Positions 33,921 through 41,228 of a DNA stretch of 64,000 bases are shown here, in pieces; positions within the stretch are counted from its first letter, which is position 1; each line of letters begins with the position of its first letter. Origin of the DNA: UBA2279 sp034399355 (GTDB taxonomy: Bacteria > Actinomycetota > Coriobacteriia > Anaerosomatales > Anaerosomataceae); contig JAXMMT010000023.1 of assembly GCA_034399355.1 (NCBI GenBank), positions 1 through 64,000 on the forward strand. Reading direction: 5' to 3'. A model generated the notes under the pieces. The model saw nothing but the letters and a program-made list of their open reading frames with translations. It made no database searches and was not told the origin of the DNA. Both the position numbers and the translations under genes were made by a program.

Positions 33921-33981
33921 GTCCAACCCGGGCTTCCACCTGACTCGCTTCGCTCGCAGCTGACGCGCAAAGACGTTAGAC
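33921..33981 (+). other. attC site 2
   Basis: GTCCAAC (33921-33927) begins 1 base after the upstream stop codon, and GTTAGAC (33975-33981) ends it; both fit the consensus boxes. The arms pair imperfectly. The middle 20 bases (starting CTGACTCGCTTCG) are identical to the middle of attC4. Length is 61 bases. Confidence 0.8.
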
Positions 33982-34019
33982 ACAACACCATGCACGTTGG
34001 ATGCTCGGGAGGACTGTCG

Positions 34020-35327
34020 ATGACTCAGGTGCCCCAGAGGTTTGCCGCCACGGGCGCGGATGCCGCCATCAGCATCACTCGGGCGGTCACGCACCATCGC
34101 ATCGGTCTGAGCCTGACGTTCGCAGGCGAACAGCTCGACGCCGATCGCCTCGCGCGAGCCGCTCGGCTGTCTCTTGACGCCGAACCAGTTGTCGGCTGCG
34201 CGTTTCGCACTGACGAGCGCAGGGCCTACTGGGAGCGCATCTCAAACCTCGACAACGCGACAATCCTCGTGCAGGAAGAGTCCGCCGATCCCGAAGCCCG
34301 GATGCGGTCATTTCAGGCGATCGAGATCACAGACGAGGGACCTCAGGCCGCAGTGGCGCTGATTCGCGCAAGCGATGTTGACTATCTCGGCATCAAGACG
34401 AGCCATGTGCTGGCCGACGGTCAGGCGGCCAAGCAGTACGCATACCTACTGGCTGACACCTACACACGCCTGGGCAAGGACCCGTCGTTCATCCCTGAGC
34501 CCAACCTGCGTGCGCGCCCCAGCGGACGTGACGTGTGGGCCAACCTCAGTCCACAGCAGCGGCGCGAAGCCAAGAAGGCGAAATCATGGACGAAGGCGAC
34601 ATGGCCGGCTCCGGCAGCCGGGAACACGGGCCAGGATCTCACCTACCGGTGGGCGACAGTGCCGCCTGAACGGTTCGTCTCGCTGAAGTCGTACGGCTCA
34701 GAGCGTGGATGCACCGTGAACGACATGATGCTCACTGCCGTGCTGCGTGCGTGCATCTCCAGACTCGACCCTCCCGCGGGCACACCGCTGTCGCTCATGT
34801 ACACGGCCGATTTGCGCCGCTACCTGCCTGATGCCGCTAGCCTGCCCATCTCGAATCTCTCGATCTCAGGTTCGCTCGACATCGAGCGCATCGACGGCGA
34901 GAGCTTCGACGACACCTTGGGTCGAGTGCACGGGCGAATGGAGCAGTGGGCCAAGATGTGCCACGGAGCCGGACCCCTGGCAAGCGCGGAGAGACTCGCA
35001 GGTCTCGGGTATCGAACAACCGAGCGGCTCCTCAGAATGGCGTTCCGCGCCGGCGGAGCGCCCGGCAAGACGTACCCGTGGTTCACGAACATCGGGGTCA
35101 TAGACGATACGCGGCTGTCTTTCGATGGGATGACGCCGGACTCGGGGTTCGTGTTCGGACCGGCCTCCAGAGGCCCGAGTATCGTGCCGGTCATTAGCAC
35201 GTACCGCGATGCACTGACGGTCTGCATGGGCTTCTGCGAGTCGGACTACGATGCCGCGTCGGTCGAAGGACTGCTCGAATCGATTGTTGGCGAGATTGAA
35301 GATACGTGTACGCCGGAGTGTGCGTAA
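34020..35327 (+). CDS. condensation-fold acyltransferase-like protein (cassette 3)
   Basis: The product is 435 residues. SHVLADGQAAKQ carries the HxxxDG motif (H129, D133, G134) of CoA-dependent acyltransferase and condensation-domain enzymes. ISNLSISGSLDIERI and the late FGPASRGPSIVPVISTYRDALTV fit the C-terminal floor loop of that fold. ATG 34020 has GGGAGGAC at 8 bases. It is not near any carrier protein or peptide synthetase gene. As a lone cassette gene it may esterify or acylate a small metabolite or lipid (alcohol acyltransferase-like). The substrate is unknown. Confidence 0.75.
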   Translation: MTQVPQRFAATGADAAISITRAVTHHRIGLSLTFAGEQLDADRLARAARLSLDAEPVVGCAFRTDERRAYWERISNLDNATILVQEESADPEARMRSFQAIEITDEGPQAAVALIRASDVDYLGIKTSHVLADGQAAKQYAYLLADTYTRLGKDPSFIPEPNLRARPSGRDVWANLSPQQRREAKKAKSWTKATWPAPAAGNTGQDLTYRWATVPPERFVSLKSYGSERGCTVNDMMLTAVLRACISRLDPPAGTPLSLMYTADLRRYLPDAASLPISNLSISGSLDIERIDGESFDDTLGRVHGRMEQWAKMCHGAGPLASAERLAGLGYRTTERLLRMAFRAGGAPGKTYPWFTNIGVIDDTRLSFDGMTPDSGFVFGPASRGPSIVPVISTYRDALTVCMGFCESDYDAASVEGLLESIVGEIEDTCTPECA

Positions 35328-35406
35328 TCCCCGGCTTCGAGCAGATGGGGCGAGCGCTAGAATAATGCAAGGGCTTGACCACTGCTCAAGCCGAAAACCG
35401 TTAGTC
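35322..35406 (+). other. attC site 3 (left box degenerate)
   Basis: CGGCTTCGAGCAG (35332-35344) pairs almost perfectly with CTGCTCAAGCCG (35382-35393), and the right box is GTTAGTC (35400-35406). The left box GCGTAAT (35322-35328) overlaps the stop codon of the cassette 3 gene and departs from RYYYAAC. The stem is strong, so the site is likely genuine. Confidence 0.75.
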
Positions 35407-35444
35407 ACAACCCGCACTAGACAATGTGCTCGCGTGACACTATA

Positions 35445-35480
35445 GTTTCCAAGTGACAATTATAGTTGCTAATTGGAAAC
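35445..35480 (+). promoter_or_regulatory. inverted-repeat operator before the cassette 4 pair
   Basis: GTTTCCAA (35445-35452) and TTGGAAAC (35473-35480) form a perfect 8-base inverted repeat with a 20-base gap. TATAGTT occurs twice, 20 bases apart (35441 and 35461). It lies 12 bases before the winged-helix gene start, fitting self-repression by that protein. Confidence 0.6.
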
Positions 35481-35491
35481 GGAAGTATCAG

Positions 35492-36415
35492 ATGCGTCCC
35501 CCAAAGACCCAACGAAGCAGTCTCAGGTACCGGCTTGACGACCTCTTGGGATCACCCGCGCTCATCCGTCTGACGCGCGTGCTCGTTCACGAGGTCAGAG
35601 GTTCCGTCGGCGTCGCAGATGCAGCCAGGATGGCCGGCCTTTCGACGGCCGGTGCTCGCAAGGCTCTCGGGAGTCTGGAGCGAGCTGGAATTGCGACTCG
35701 GGTTGGAACCGGCCGAGCCCAGAAGTACGGTCTCAGGGACGGCAGTCCATACATAGGCCCACTGCGCCAGCTGTTTGAACAGGAGCAGCAGCAGTATGAC
35801 GACCTCGTCCAGCGCTTGCGACAGGCACTCGAGATGCCGGAGGTGCGTGAGGCCTGGGTGGAGCGTCTTCCAATAGAGCCTGGAGAGGCGCTGCAGGTGG
35901 ACGTCATCGCTGAGACCAAGGCAATCACTTGGATAGGTCCGGAACTCCGCACTCGCCTTGTTGAGACGGAGAAGCGATTCAACCTGATCATAGAGCTGGC
36001 CATCTTCACGCGTGCTGACGCACCCGTCATGCCGGAGGGAGCTATCCCGCTCTGGGGTGCGGGTGATGCAATCAGGGCGGATCGAGCGCCGGGAGCCCAG
36101 ACTCGCGCAGAGTCAGCCGAGCGCTCACTCCGGATGGCGGAAGCCGTCGCCGAGCTGATCAAGGCAGACCCATCCCTAATCCAACGTGCTTGGCAGCAGA
36201 CGAATCGACTCCTGCACGAGGGACAGGGGACGGCCGACAGCGACATTGGCGAGTGGAGGCAGCTGCTCGAAGCATATTCCACAGAGCGACTCAGGGACCT
36301 GCTGGTATCGAGAAGCTCACGGGCTGACAGACTGCGCAGAAGCTCTCCCTTCTTCGCGGTACTGACGCCGCAGGAGCGAGACCGGATGATGAAGGAGATC
36401 GAGGCGAAGCGATGA
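35492..36415 (+). CDS. winged-helix regulator/antitoxin-like protein (cassette 4, first gene)
   Basis: The product is 307 residues. A MarR-like winged helix is at about 15-90 (LIRLTRVLVHEVRGSVGVADAARMAGLSTAGARKAL...RVGTGRAQKYGL). It is followed by a region with EALQVDVIAETKAITWIG and a helical end. ATG 35492 with GGAAG at 7 bases is preferred to a GTG at 35453, which would start inside the operator. It overlaps the next gene by 4 bases. The pair resembles antitoxin-plus-nucleotidyltransferase systems, where the first gene binds the promoter. Confidence 0.7.
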   Translation: MRPPKTQRSSLRYRLDDLLGSPALIRLTRVLVHEVRGSVGVADAARMAGLSTAGARKALGSLERAGIATRVGTGRAQKYGLRDGSPYIGPLRQLFEQEQQQYDDLVQRLRQALEMPEVREAWVERLPIEPGEALQVDVIAETKAITWIGPELRTRLVETEKRFNLIIELAIFTRADAPVMPEGAIPLWGAGDAIRADRAPGAQTRAESAERSLRMAEAVAELIKADPSLIQRAWQQTNRLLHEGQGTADSDIGEWRQLLEAYSTERLRDLLVSRSSRADRLRRSSPFFAVLTPQERDRMMKEIEAKR

Positions 36416-36957
36416 GGTACGACCAACTTGAACACGCCATACGCGCCGCCTGCGATATCTCAGGGGACACTGAGCTGCTGATCTTCGGTTCGCAGTCCAT
36501 TCTCGGCACGTATCCCGAAGCCCCCGAAAGCCTCAGGGCCTCGATTGAAGTTGACGTCCAGTCGAAGAACCGACCCGAAATGACGGACTTCATAGATGGG
36601 GCGCTGGGCCAGGACTCCCAGTTCCATGCCACACATGGCTTCTATGTGCACGGCATCTCAATAGAGGCCGCAACTCTTCCCGATGGTTGGTTGGAGCGAA
36701 CGATTGATGTGTCCCACCCTGTTGGCACCAAGGGCAACACTGGGCTGTGTCTCGAGGCGCACGACTTGGCCGCAAGCAAGTTGGCTGCATACCGAGAAAA
36801 GGACAGGGTCTTCGTGGCGACGCTCCTGAGCGAGGGGCTCATCGACGGTGGGATCCTTCTCGGCCGAGTCAGGTCTCTACCCATCGAGGACGACCATCGC
36901 AATCGCTTGGTCAGGTGGGTCGAGGTGACCGTTGCGGACATCACTCGGGAGGACTAG
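36412..36957 (+). CDS. DUF6036-like nucleotidyltransferase-fold protein (cassette 4, second gene)
   Basis: The product is 181 residues. LLIFGSQSILG (G26-S27) followed by SIEVDVQ (E46, D48) resembles the GS...DxD core of minimal nucleotidyltransferases. HDLAASKLAAYREKDRVF is typical of the DUF6036 family. Its ATG shares ATGA with the regulator. The G/S to D/E spacing is a little long, so activity is uncertain. Such proteins often act as toxins paired with a helix-turn-helix partner. Confidence 0.75.
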   Translation: MRYDQLEHAIRAACDISGDTELLIFGSQSILGTYPEAPESLRASIEVDVQSKNRPEMTDFIDGALGQDSQFHATHGFYVHGISIEAATLPDGWLERTIDVSHPVGTKGNTGLCLEAHDLAASKLAAYREKDRVFVATLLSEGLIDGGILLGRVRSLPIEDDHRNRLVRWVEVTVADITRED

Positions 36958-36966
36958 AAGTGCCAT

Positions 36967-36992
36967 CTCATCATCATGTCGATGATGATGAG
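36967..36992 (+). repeat. perfect ATC/ATG hairpin
   Basis: CTCATCATCAT, a four-base GTCG loop and ATGATGATGAG make a perfect 11-base-pair stem 9 bases after the cassette 4 stop. There is no T-run after it. Another run of GATGATGATCATGATGATG occurs at 37051-37069. The hairpin may act as a transcript end or mRNA stabiliser before attC4. Confidence 0.7.
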
Positions 36993-37076
36993 CGTTTCGA
37001 ATCCCGCAGTGGGGCCGCCATCGTGGCTGGCAAGGCGACATCGCGTGCAGGATGATGATCATGATGATGTGGGTGT

Positions 37077-37135
37077 GACTAACCCGCGGATAACCTGACT
37101 CGCTTCGCTCGCAGGTTATCCGCCAAGCGTTAGGC
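37077..37135 (+). other. attC site 4
   Basis: GACTAAC (37077-37083) and GTTAGGC (37129-37135) are the boxes. GCGGATAACCTG (37086-37097) pairs perfectly with CAGGTTATCCGC (37112-37123). At 59 bases this is the shortest and cleanest attC of the array. The middle 20 bases are identical to those of attC2. Confidence 0.9.
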
Positions 37136-37159
37136 GTGTTCCGGCGACCCCTTCATAGG

Positions 37160-37168
37160 TGTTATAAT
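37160..37168 (+). promoter_or_regulatory. extended -10 promoter of the Phd/ParE pair
   Basis: TGTTATAAT contains a perfect TATAAT (37163-37168) with TG just before it, 36 bases ahead of the antitoxin start. It lies inside the cassette, so the pair can be expressed wherever the cassette sits. Confidence 0.55.
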
Positions 37169-37204
37169 CAGCACCAGAAGTCAGGTCGGTTTCGGAGGTC
37201 AATC

Positions 37205-37480
37205 ATGGGTACTGCCGTGAAGTTCTCGGAGGACATTGTCCCGCTCGGCGACATGAAAGTGAACCCGGGTAAGATTGTGCGCCGCGTGGACGAGACTGGT
37301 CGTCCGGTTCTGCTGACCAGCCACGGACGCGGTGTCGCGGTCGTGCAGGCACTGTCTGAGTACGAAGCCGCTCAAGAGGAGCGTGAGTTCATGCGTGCCG
37401 TCGTTGCCGGCCTCGCTGACATCGACGCTGGACGCGTGGTTCCGCTCGCGGAAGTGAAGCGCCGCCTGGGTCTTGACTGA
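37205..37480 (+). CDS. Phd/YefM-type antitoxin (cassette 5)
   Basis: The product is 91 residues: VKFSEDIVPLGDMKVNPGKIVRRVDETGRPVLLTSHGRGVAVVQAL, the usual Phd/YefM DNA-binding half, then a helical tail for toxin binding ending EVKRRLGLD. ATG 37205 has GGAGGT at 5 bases. Its stop overlaps the toxin ATG by 1 base. It likely represses its own promoter (TATAAT at 37163) with the toxin as co-repressor. Confidence 0.92.
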   Translation: MGTAVKFSEDIVPLGDMKVNPGKIVRRVDETGRPVLLTSHGRGVAVVQALSEYEAAQEEREFMRAVVAGLADIDAGRVVPLAEVKRRLGLD

Positions 37481-37794
37481 TGGCTGCACGCATCGAGATC
37501 GAGTTCGCGAAGTCCGCTGAGGACGACTTGCACGACATCCTTGCGTGGTACGCGTCTCAGCAGGTACCGGAAGTCGGCATGCGATTGGTCGCGGGCATCA
37601 TCGAACGCGTGGATCAGCTGGCAACGTTCCCGGACAGCGGCAGAATCGTCCCTGAGTTCGAGACGCCCTGGCTTCGCGAGCTCGAACAGCCGCCGTACCG
37701 GATCGTCTACCGTCGCGAGGACACAGCCGTCACCATCGTTCGTGTACTGCGCAGCGAACGGCTGATGGACTTGGGTCTGGACGAAAACGCCTAA
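37480..37794 (+). CDS. ParE/RelE-fold toxin (cassette 5)
   Basis: The product is 104 residues: EIEFAKSAEDDLHDILAWYASQQ, then FPDSGRIVPEF, and ELEQPPYRIVYRREDTAVTIVRVLRSER, the ParE/RelE superfamily pattern. It pairs with the Phd/YefM-type antitoxin. ParE types block DNA gyrase and RelE types cut mRNA; the PYRIVYR.....V.RV.R..R end fits ParE better. Toxin-antitoxin pairs are common in chromosomal integron arrays, where they stabilise the array. The stop overlaps attC5. Confidence 0.92.
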   Translation: MAARIEIEFAKSAEDDLHDILAWYASQQVPEVGMRLVAGIIERVDQLATFPDSGRIVPEFETPWLRELEQPPYRIVYRREDTAVTIVRVLRSERLMDLGLDENA

Positions 37795-37874
37795 CCCGCG
37801 CTTCCACACCGACGCGCGCATGATGTCGCATAATGGGAGCGCAAGCGCGCGGCTGAAGCGCAAATGCGTTAGGC
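37789..37874 (+). other. attC site 5
   Basis: GCCTAAC (37789-37795, overlapping the toxin stop codon) and GTTAGGC (37868-37874) are perfect complementary boxes. CGCGCTTC...GACGCGCGC on the left pairs with GCGCGCGGC...GAAGCGC on the right. Length is 86 bases. Confidence 0.9.
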
Positions 37875-37934
37875 GGGGCTGACGCGTCGGCCGATGGTTT
37901 GCAATTCTACTACCGTGGAAGGTAATATATCGAC

Positions 37935-38129
37935 ATGCCAAAGAAACGTCGCGGCGGGTATGTGTTCGTGGGCTGGAAGGGCGACCACTCGCCTCGCCAC
38001 GTGCACGTCTATCGAGACGGGAAGCTGGTCGTCAAGTGGGACCTCGACAACTGGCAGGCGATGGAAGGATTTGCGTCGAACCGGGTCAAGAGCTTGATAC
38101 GGGAGCTCAAGGACGAGGGATTGCTATGA
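37935..38129 (+). CDS. DUF4160 small protein (cassette 6)
   Basis: The product is 64 residues with GWKGDHSPRHVHVYRDGK, the DUF4160 core (GD..P.H.HV), and a helical tail. It is coupled to the next gene by an ATGA overlap. DUF4160 plus DUF2442 pairs are widely seen in mobile regions and behave like toxin-antitoxin pairs, but their mechanism is not established. The ribosome site (GGAAGG) is rather far upstream. Confidence 0.85.
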   Translation: MPKKRRGGYVFVGWKGDHSPRHVHVYRDGKLVVKWDLDNWQAMEGFASNRVKSLIRELKDEGLL

Positions 38130-38650
38130 AGATCAGAGCCGTCAAGGCGAACAATCACAAGAAGGCTTTCGAGGTCACTCTCAGCAGGGGTCTCCTCACC
38201 TTCCCCTACTCGAAGACTGACCCGGCCCCTGCTTCCTCAGACCCAATTGAACGTGTCTACGTGGATGATGAGCTTGGTCGCGAGGGCTTCACTTATGTGT
38301 TGAAGTCAGGTGCTGAGGGATCTATGCATGTCGATTCTGTGCTTGAGTACAACGAGGATCCCAAGTACTTGCGCGACATGCTGCTGTACAATCTCACGGT
38401 TGAAGCCCAAAAGTGCATGAAGGCCAGTCGGCTCTCCCAGAATGAGGTTCTCCGTAGATCCAAGACCTCTGCCTCACAACTCGCTAGGCTCTTGGACGTG
38501 TCGAACAAGACCAAGTCACTCGACAAGATGGTCGTGCTGCTCGGCGCCCTGGACTGCGAGGTTGAATTCAACATTCACCCTGCCAAGTCAGGTCGAACCT
38601 CTGGGTCCGGTCGGGACATGCACCGAACCGCTGGCGCTGGCACAGCGTAG
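38126..38650 (+). CDS. DUF2442-like protein with a possible XRE helix-turn-helix (cassette 6)
   Basis: The product is 174 residues. The N-terminal half (MKIRAVKANNHKKAFEVTL...) fits a DUF2442-like protein. NLTVEAQKCMKASRLSQNEVLRRSKTSASQLARLLD looks like an XRE-type helix-turn-helix. It is co-translated with the DUF4160 protein. This is the last gene of the array; no attC could be recognised after it before the chromosomal nickel transporter. Confidence 0.78.
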   Translation: MKIRAVKANNHKKAFEVTLSRGLLTFPYSKTDPAPASSDPIERVYVDDELGREGFTYVLKSGAEGSMHVDSVLEYNEDPKYLRDMLLYNLTVEAQKCMKASRLSQNEVLRRSKTSASQLARLLDVSNKTKSLDKMVVLLGALDCEVEFNIHPAKSGRTSGSGRDMHRTAGAGTA

Positions 38651-38760
38651 GCAGTCGTCTAGTTTCAAGTTTGAAGTGCAACGCTTGTGTCTACGCGAGT
38701 GCAGAGCATCCCTCCGGCGTCTTGTAGCCCGGATCGCCTCGCCCTCACGCCAAGGAGGAG

Positions 38761-39807
38761 CTAGATTCCGGGACTCGCGTGGGCGACCGAGCGCTTGCGC
38801 AACACGAAGCCCACGAGCGCGGCGAGCAGGAGCGTGAGCGCGCCACCAACGAGGCCGGCAACGCTCGTGCCGACGTCGACCGACGGCCACGTCACCTCGC
38901 CCTCGCCCTCAACCGCTTCCGCCGACTGCCTGAAGCCGTAGTCGGGCAGGAAGGATGTCTTCTCCTGCAACTCGGCGCTCGCCGCGTACACGCCCTCATC
39001 GGCAGCATCGAGTTCCTCGCTGCCGGTCACCTTCCCGATCGACCACTCGAGCCCATCGGGATTGGTGGACGCGAACCATGAGAACGCGGCGCCGGAGAGG
39101 ACGGCCGCCACGAGCAGCCCCGCGAGCACGGGCTTCAGGTTGAGACCGCTAAACCTCTTGCGCTCGGCAACACGAGTGAGCAGCTCTGGCTGTGTGCGCT
39201 GTACGAAGAGCACGACCGCTGCGGTCACGAGGCCCTCGACGATGCCGATGCCGAGGTGGATCGGCTGCATCATCGCGGCGAACGTGCCGAAGGGCAGCGC
39301 ACTGATGCCCGAGAGGGTGGTCTCCACCACCACACCGAACGCGCCCAGCTGCAGGCCGACGACCGCAGCGATAAGGCTCCCCGTGAACAGCTTCGCACGC
39401 GTCGGGTTGTCTCCCACGATCTTCTTGTAGATGAGCGGGTAGGCGATGAACGCCGCGATGAAACCCATGTTGAAGATGTTGGCACCCAGCGCGAGCAGAC
39501 CACCGTCGGCAAAGAAAAGCGCCTGTACGCTCAATACCGATGCCATCACGAGAAAGGCCGCATAGGGGCCGAGCAACACAGCCAGTATCAAGCCCCCGCC
39601 CAGATGCCCGCTCGAACCGGTGGCCGGAATGGTGAAGTTCAGCATCTGCGCCGCGAAGATGAAGGCGCCCACTACACCCATGAGCGGCACCTTGCGATCA
39701 TCGAGCTCCTCGCGGACCTTCTTCGCACAGTAGACGGTGGTGATGGCGGTAGCCGCCCACATCGCTCCCCCCACTGCCGGAGAGATCAACGCATCTGCCA
39801 TGTGCAT
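38761..39807 (-). CDS. nickel ECF importer NikM-NikN fusion (CbiM/PDGLE)
   Basis: The product is 348 residues. The N-terminal NikM/CbiM part begins MHMADALISPAVGGAMW; the conserved Met-His near the N-terminus binds the metal. SSGHLGGGLILAVLLGPYAAFLVM follows. The C-terminal NikN/CbiN-like part has STNPDGLEWSIGKV (the PDGLE motif) and a last helix. It belongs to an energy-coupling-factor importer with the divergent NikR, NikQ and NikO at 39990-41977. The nearby NikR makes nickel the likely metal rather than cobalt. Confidence 0.92.
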   Translation of the reverse strand: MHMADALISPAVGGAMWAATAITTVYCAKKVREELDDRKVPLMGVVGAFIFAAQMLNFTIPATGSSGHLGGGLILAVLLGPYAAFLVMASVLSVQALFFADGGLLALGANIFNMGFIAAFIAYPLIYKKIVGDNPTRAKLFTGSLIAAVVGLQLGAFGVVVETTLSGISALPFGTFAAMMQPIHLGIGIVEGLVTAAVVLFVQRTQPELLTRVAERKRFSGLNLKPVLAGLLVAAVLSGAAFSWFASTNPDGLEWSIGKVTGSEELDAADEGVYAASAELQEKTSFLPDYGFRQSAEAVEGEGEVTWPSVDVGTSVAGLVGGALTLLLAALVGFVLRKRSVAHASPGI

Positions 39808-39902
39808 GAAGCGTCCCCTTTCGTGCTACGTTGCTGTTGTTCGTGTTACTGTGTAGAGCGACCGTAGACCGCACAAAACCGCACGTCAAGCGTATTGCCG
39901 CA

Positions 39903-39926
39903 ATTCGCACGTATTGGTTCGCGAAT
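39903..39926. promoter_or_regulatory. candidate NikR operator
   Basis: ATTCGC (39903-39908) and GCGAAT (39921-39926) form an inverted repeat with a 12-base gap between the divergent nikMN and nikR genes. CGTATTG also occurs twice here. It is the best dyad in the interval, so it is a candidate site where NikR could switch off both operons. Confidence 0.45.
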
Positions 39927-39989
39927 ATGTCGTGCGTGCTACTTTGAGGGCCTTCCGGTAGCACGCAGCGAGTACGAAGGAGAGTTCAC

Positions 39990-40409
39990 ATGCCAGAGGT
40001 GGTCAGGTTCGGCATCTCGGCCGACGAGCGACTTCTCGATCGTTTCGACGCACTTATCGCCGAGAAGGGCTACGTCAACCGCTCCGAGGCGGTCCGCGAC
40101 CTCATCCGCAACGCGCTCGTCGAGGAGCAGTGGAGTGTAGGCGACGAGGAGGCCGTAGGCACGGTCACGCTCGTCTACGACCACCACTCCAGCGACCTCG
40201 GCGACAAGCTGACCGAGCACCAGCACTCCCACCACGAGGTCATCGTCTCGACGCTGCACATCCACATGGACGCGCACCACTGCCTCGAGGTCGTCGTGCT
40301 GCGCGGCCCGGCGCGCGAGATCAAGCACATCGCCGACGAGCTCATCGGCACCAAAGGCGTTAAGCACGGCAAGTTCGTCGCCAGCACGACCGGCGACGGT
40401 CTCGTCTGA
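39990..40409 (+). CDS. nikR: nickel-responsive regulator
   Basis: The product is 139 residues: ribbon-helix-helix DNA-binding half (PEVVRFGISADERLLDRFDAL...NRSEAVRDLIRNAL) plus an ACT-like nickel domain. The four-ligand nickel site is complete: H79, H90, H92 and C98, with the same spacing as E. coli H76/H87/H89/C95. It represses nickel import when nickel is present. The start has GGAGAG upstream. It is followed 6 bases later by nikQ. Confidence 0.96.
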   Translation: MPEVVRFGISADERLLDRFDALIAEKGYVNRSEAVRDLIRNALVEEQWSVGDEEAVGTVTLVYDHHSSDLGDKLTEHQHSHHEVIVSTLHIHMDAHHCLEVVVLRGPAREIKHIADELIGTKGVKHGKFVASTTGDGLV

Positions 40410-40415
40410 CCGCCG

Positions 40416-41228
40416 ATGCCTTCCCTCGAGACAGGTCTCTACGAACTCGGACAGCTGGACCGACTGGCGTCGCAAGACACCCCGGTGCACCGCCTCGACC
40501 CGCGCGCCAAGGTGATCACCACGCTCGTGTTCCTGGTGGCGGTCGTCTCCTTCGGCAAGTACGACCTGCTGGGGATGCTGCCGTTCGCGCTCTTCCCCAT
40601 CGTCATGGCGAGCGAGGGCCGGCTCCCCTTCCGCTTCCTGGCGCGCAAACTGCTGGCCGTTGCGCCGTTCGCGCTCGTCATCGGCTTCTTCAACCCCTGG
40701 CTCGACCGCGAGGTCATCGCCTACCTCGGCAGTATCGGCATCTCGGGCGGGTGGATCTCCTACGTCTCGATCGTCATCCGCTTCGGGCTGACCACCTCGG
40801 CCGCGCTCGTGCTCATTGGCACCACCGGCATGATGGGTGTCTGCATGGGAATCGAGCGTCTGGGCGCCCCCGATGTCTTCGCCACGCAGCTGCTGTTTCT
40901 GTACCGCTACATCTTCGTGCTGGGCGAGGAGACGATGCGCATGTCGCGCGCGCGCGCCTTGCGTTCTTTTGGTGGCCGAGGGATGGGGCTGCGCATCTAC
41001 GGCCAGATGCTCGGCCAGCTCCTTCTGCGCACCTACGAGCGGGCGCAGCGCATCTACCTCGCGATGCAGTGCCGCGGCTTCGACGGCCACGTGCGCATCA
41101 TGCGCACGCTGCACCTCACCGGCCGCGACGTCGCCTTCACGCTGGGCTGGTCGGCCGCGTTCGTCTGCTTCCGCCTCTACAACGTTCCGCTACTGGTAGG
41201 CCACTTCGTCACGGGGTTGATCACATGA
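40416..41228 (+). CDS. nickel ECF importer transmembrane T component (NikQ/CbiQ)
   Basis: The product is 270 residues with five to six helices. It carries SARALRSFGGRG and RTYERAQRIYLAMQCRGFDG, the two Ala-Arg-Gly coupling helices typical of CbiQ, and LDPRAKVITTLVF at the N-terminus. It overlaps the ATPase by 4 bases. Confidence 0.94.
   Translation: MPSLETGLYELGQLDRLASQDTPVHRLDPRAKVITTLVFLVAVVSFGKYDLLGMLPFALFPIVMASEGRLPFRFLARKLLAVAPFALVIGFFNPWLDREVIAYLGSIGISGGWISYVSIVIRFGLTTSAALVLIGTTGMMGVCMGIERLGAPDVFATQLLFLYRYIFVLGEETMRMSRARALRSFGGRGMGLRIYGQMLGQLLLRTYERAQRIYLAMQCRGFDGHVRIMRTLHLTGRDVAFTLGWSAAFVCFRLYNVPLLVGHFVTGLIT

Noticed and set aside
31606..38650. Prophage or transposon origin of the region
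   Set aside because: No phage structural genes, transposase or terminal repeats are seen; attC-type boundaries explain the layout better.
38651..38760. Possible sixth attC after the last cassette
   Set aside because: GCGTAG and CTACGC form a short dyad, but there is no GTTRRRY box and no long paired arms.
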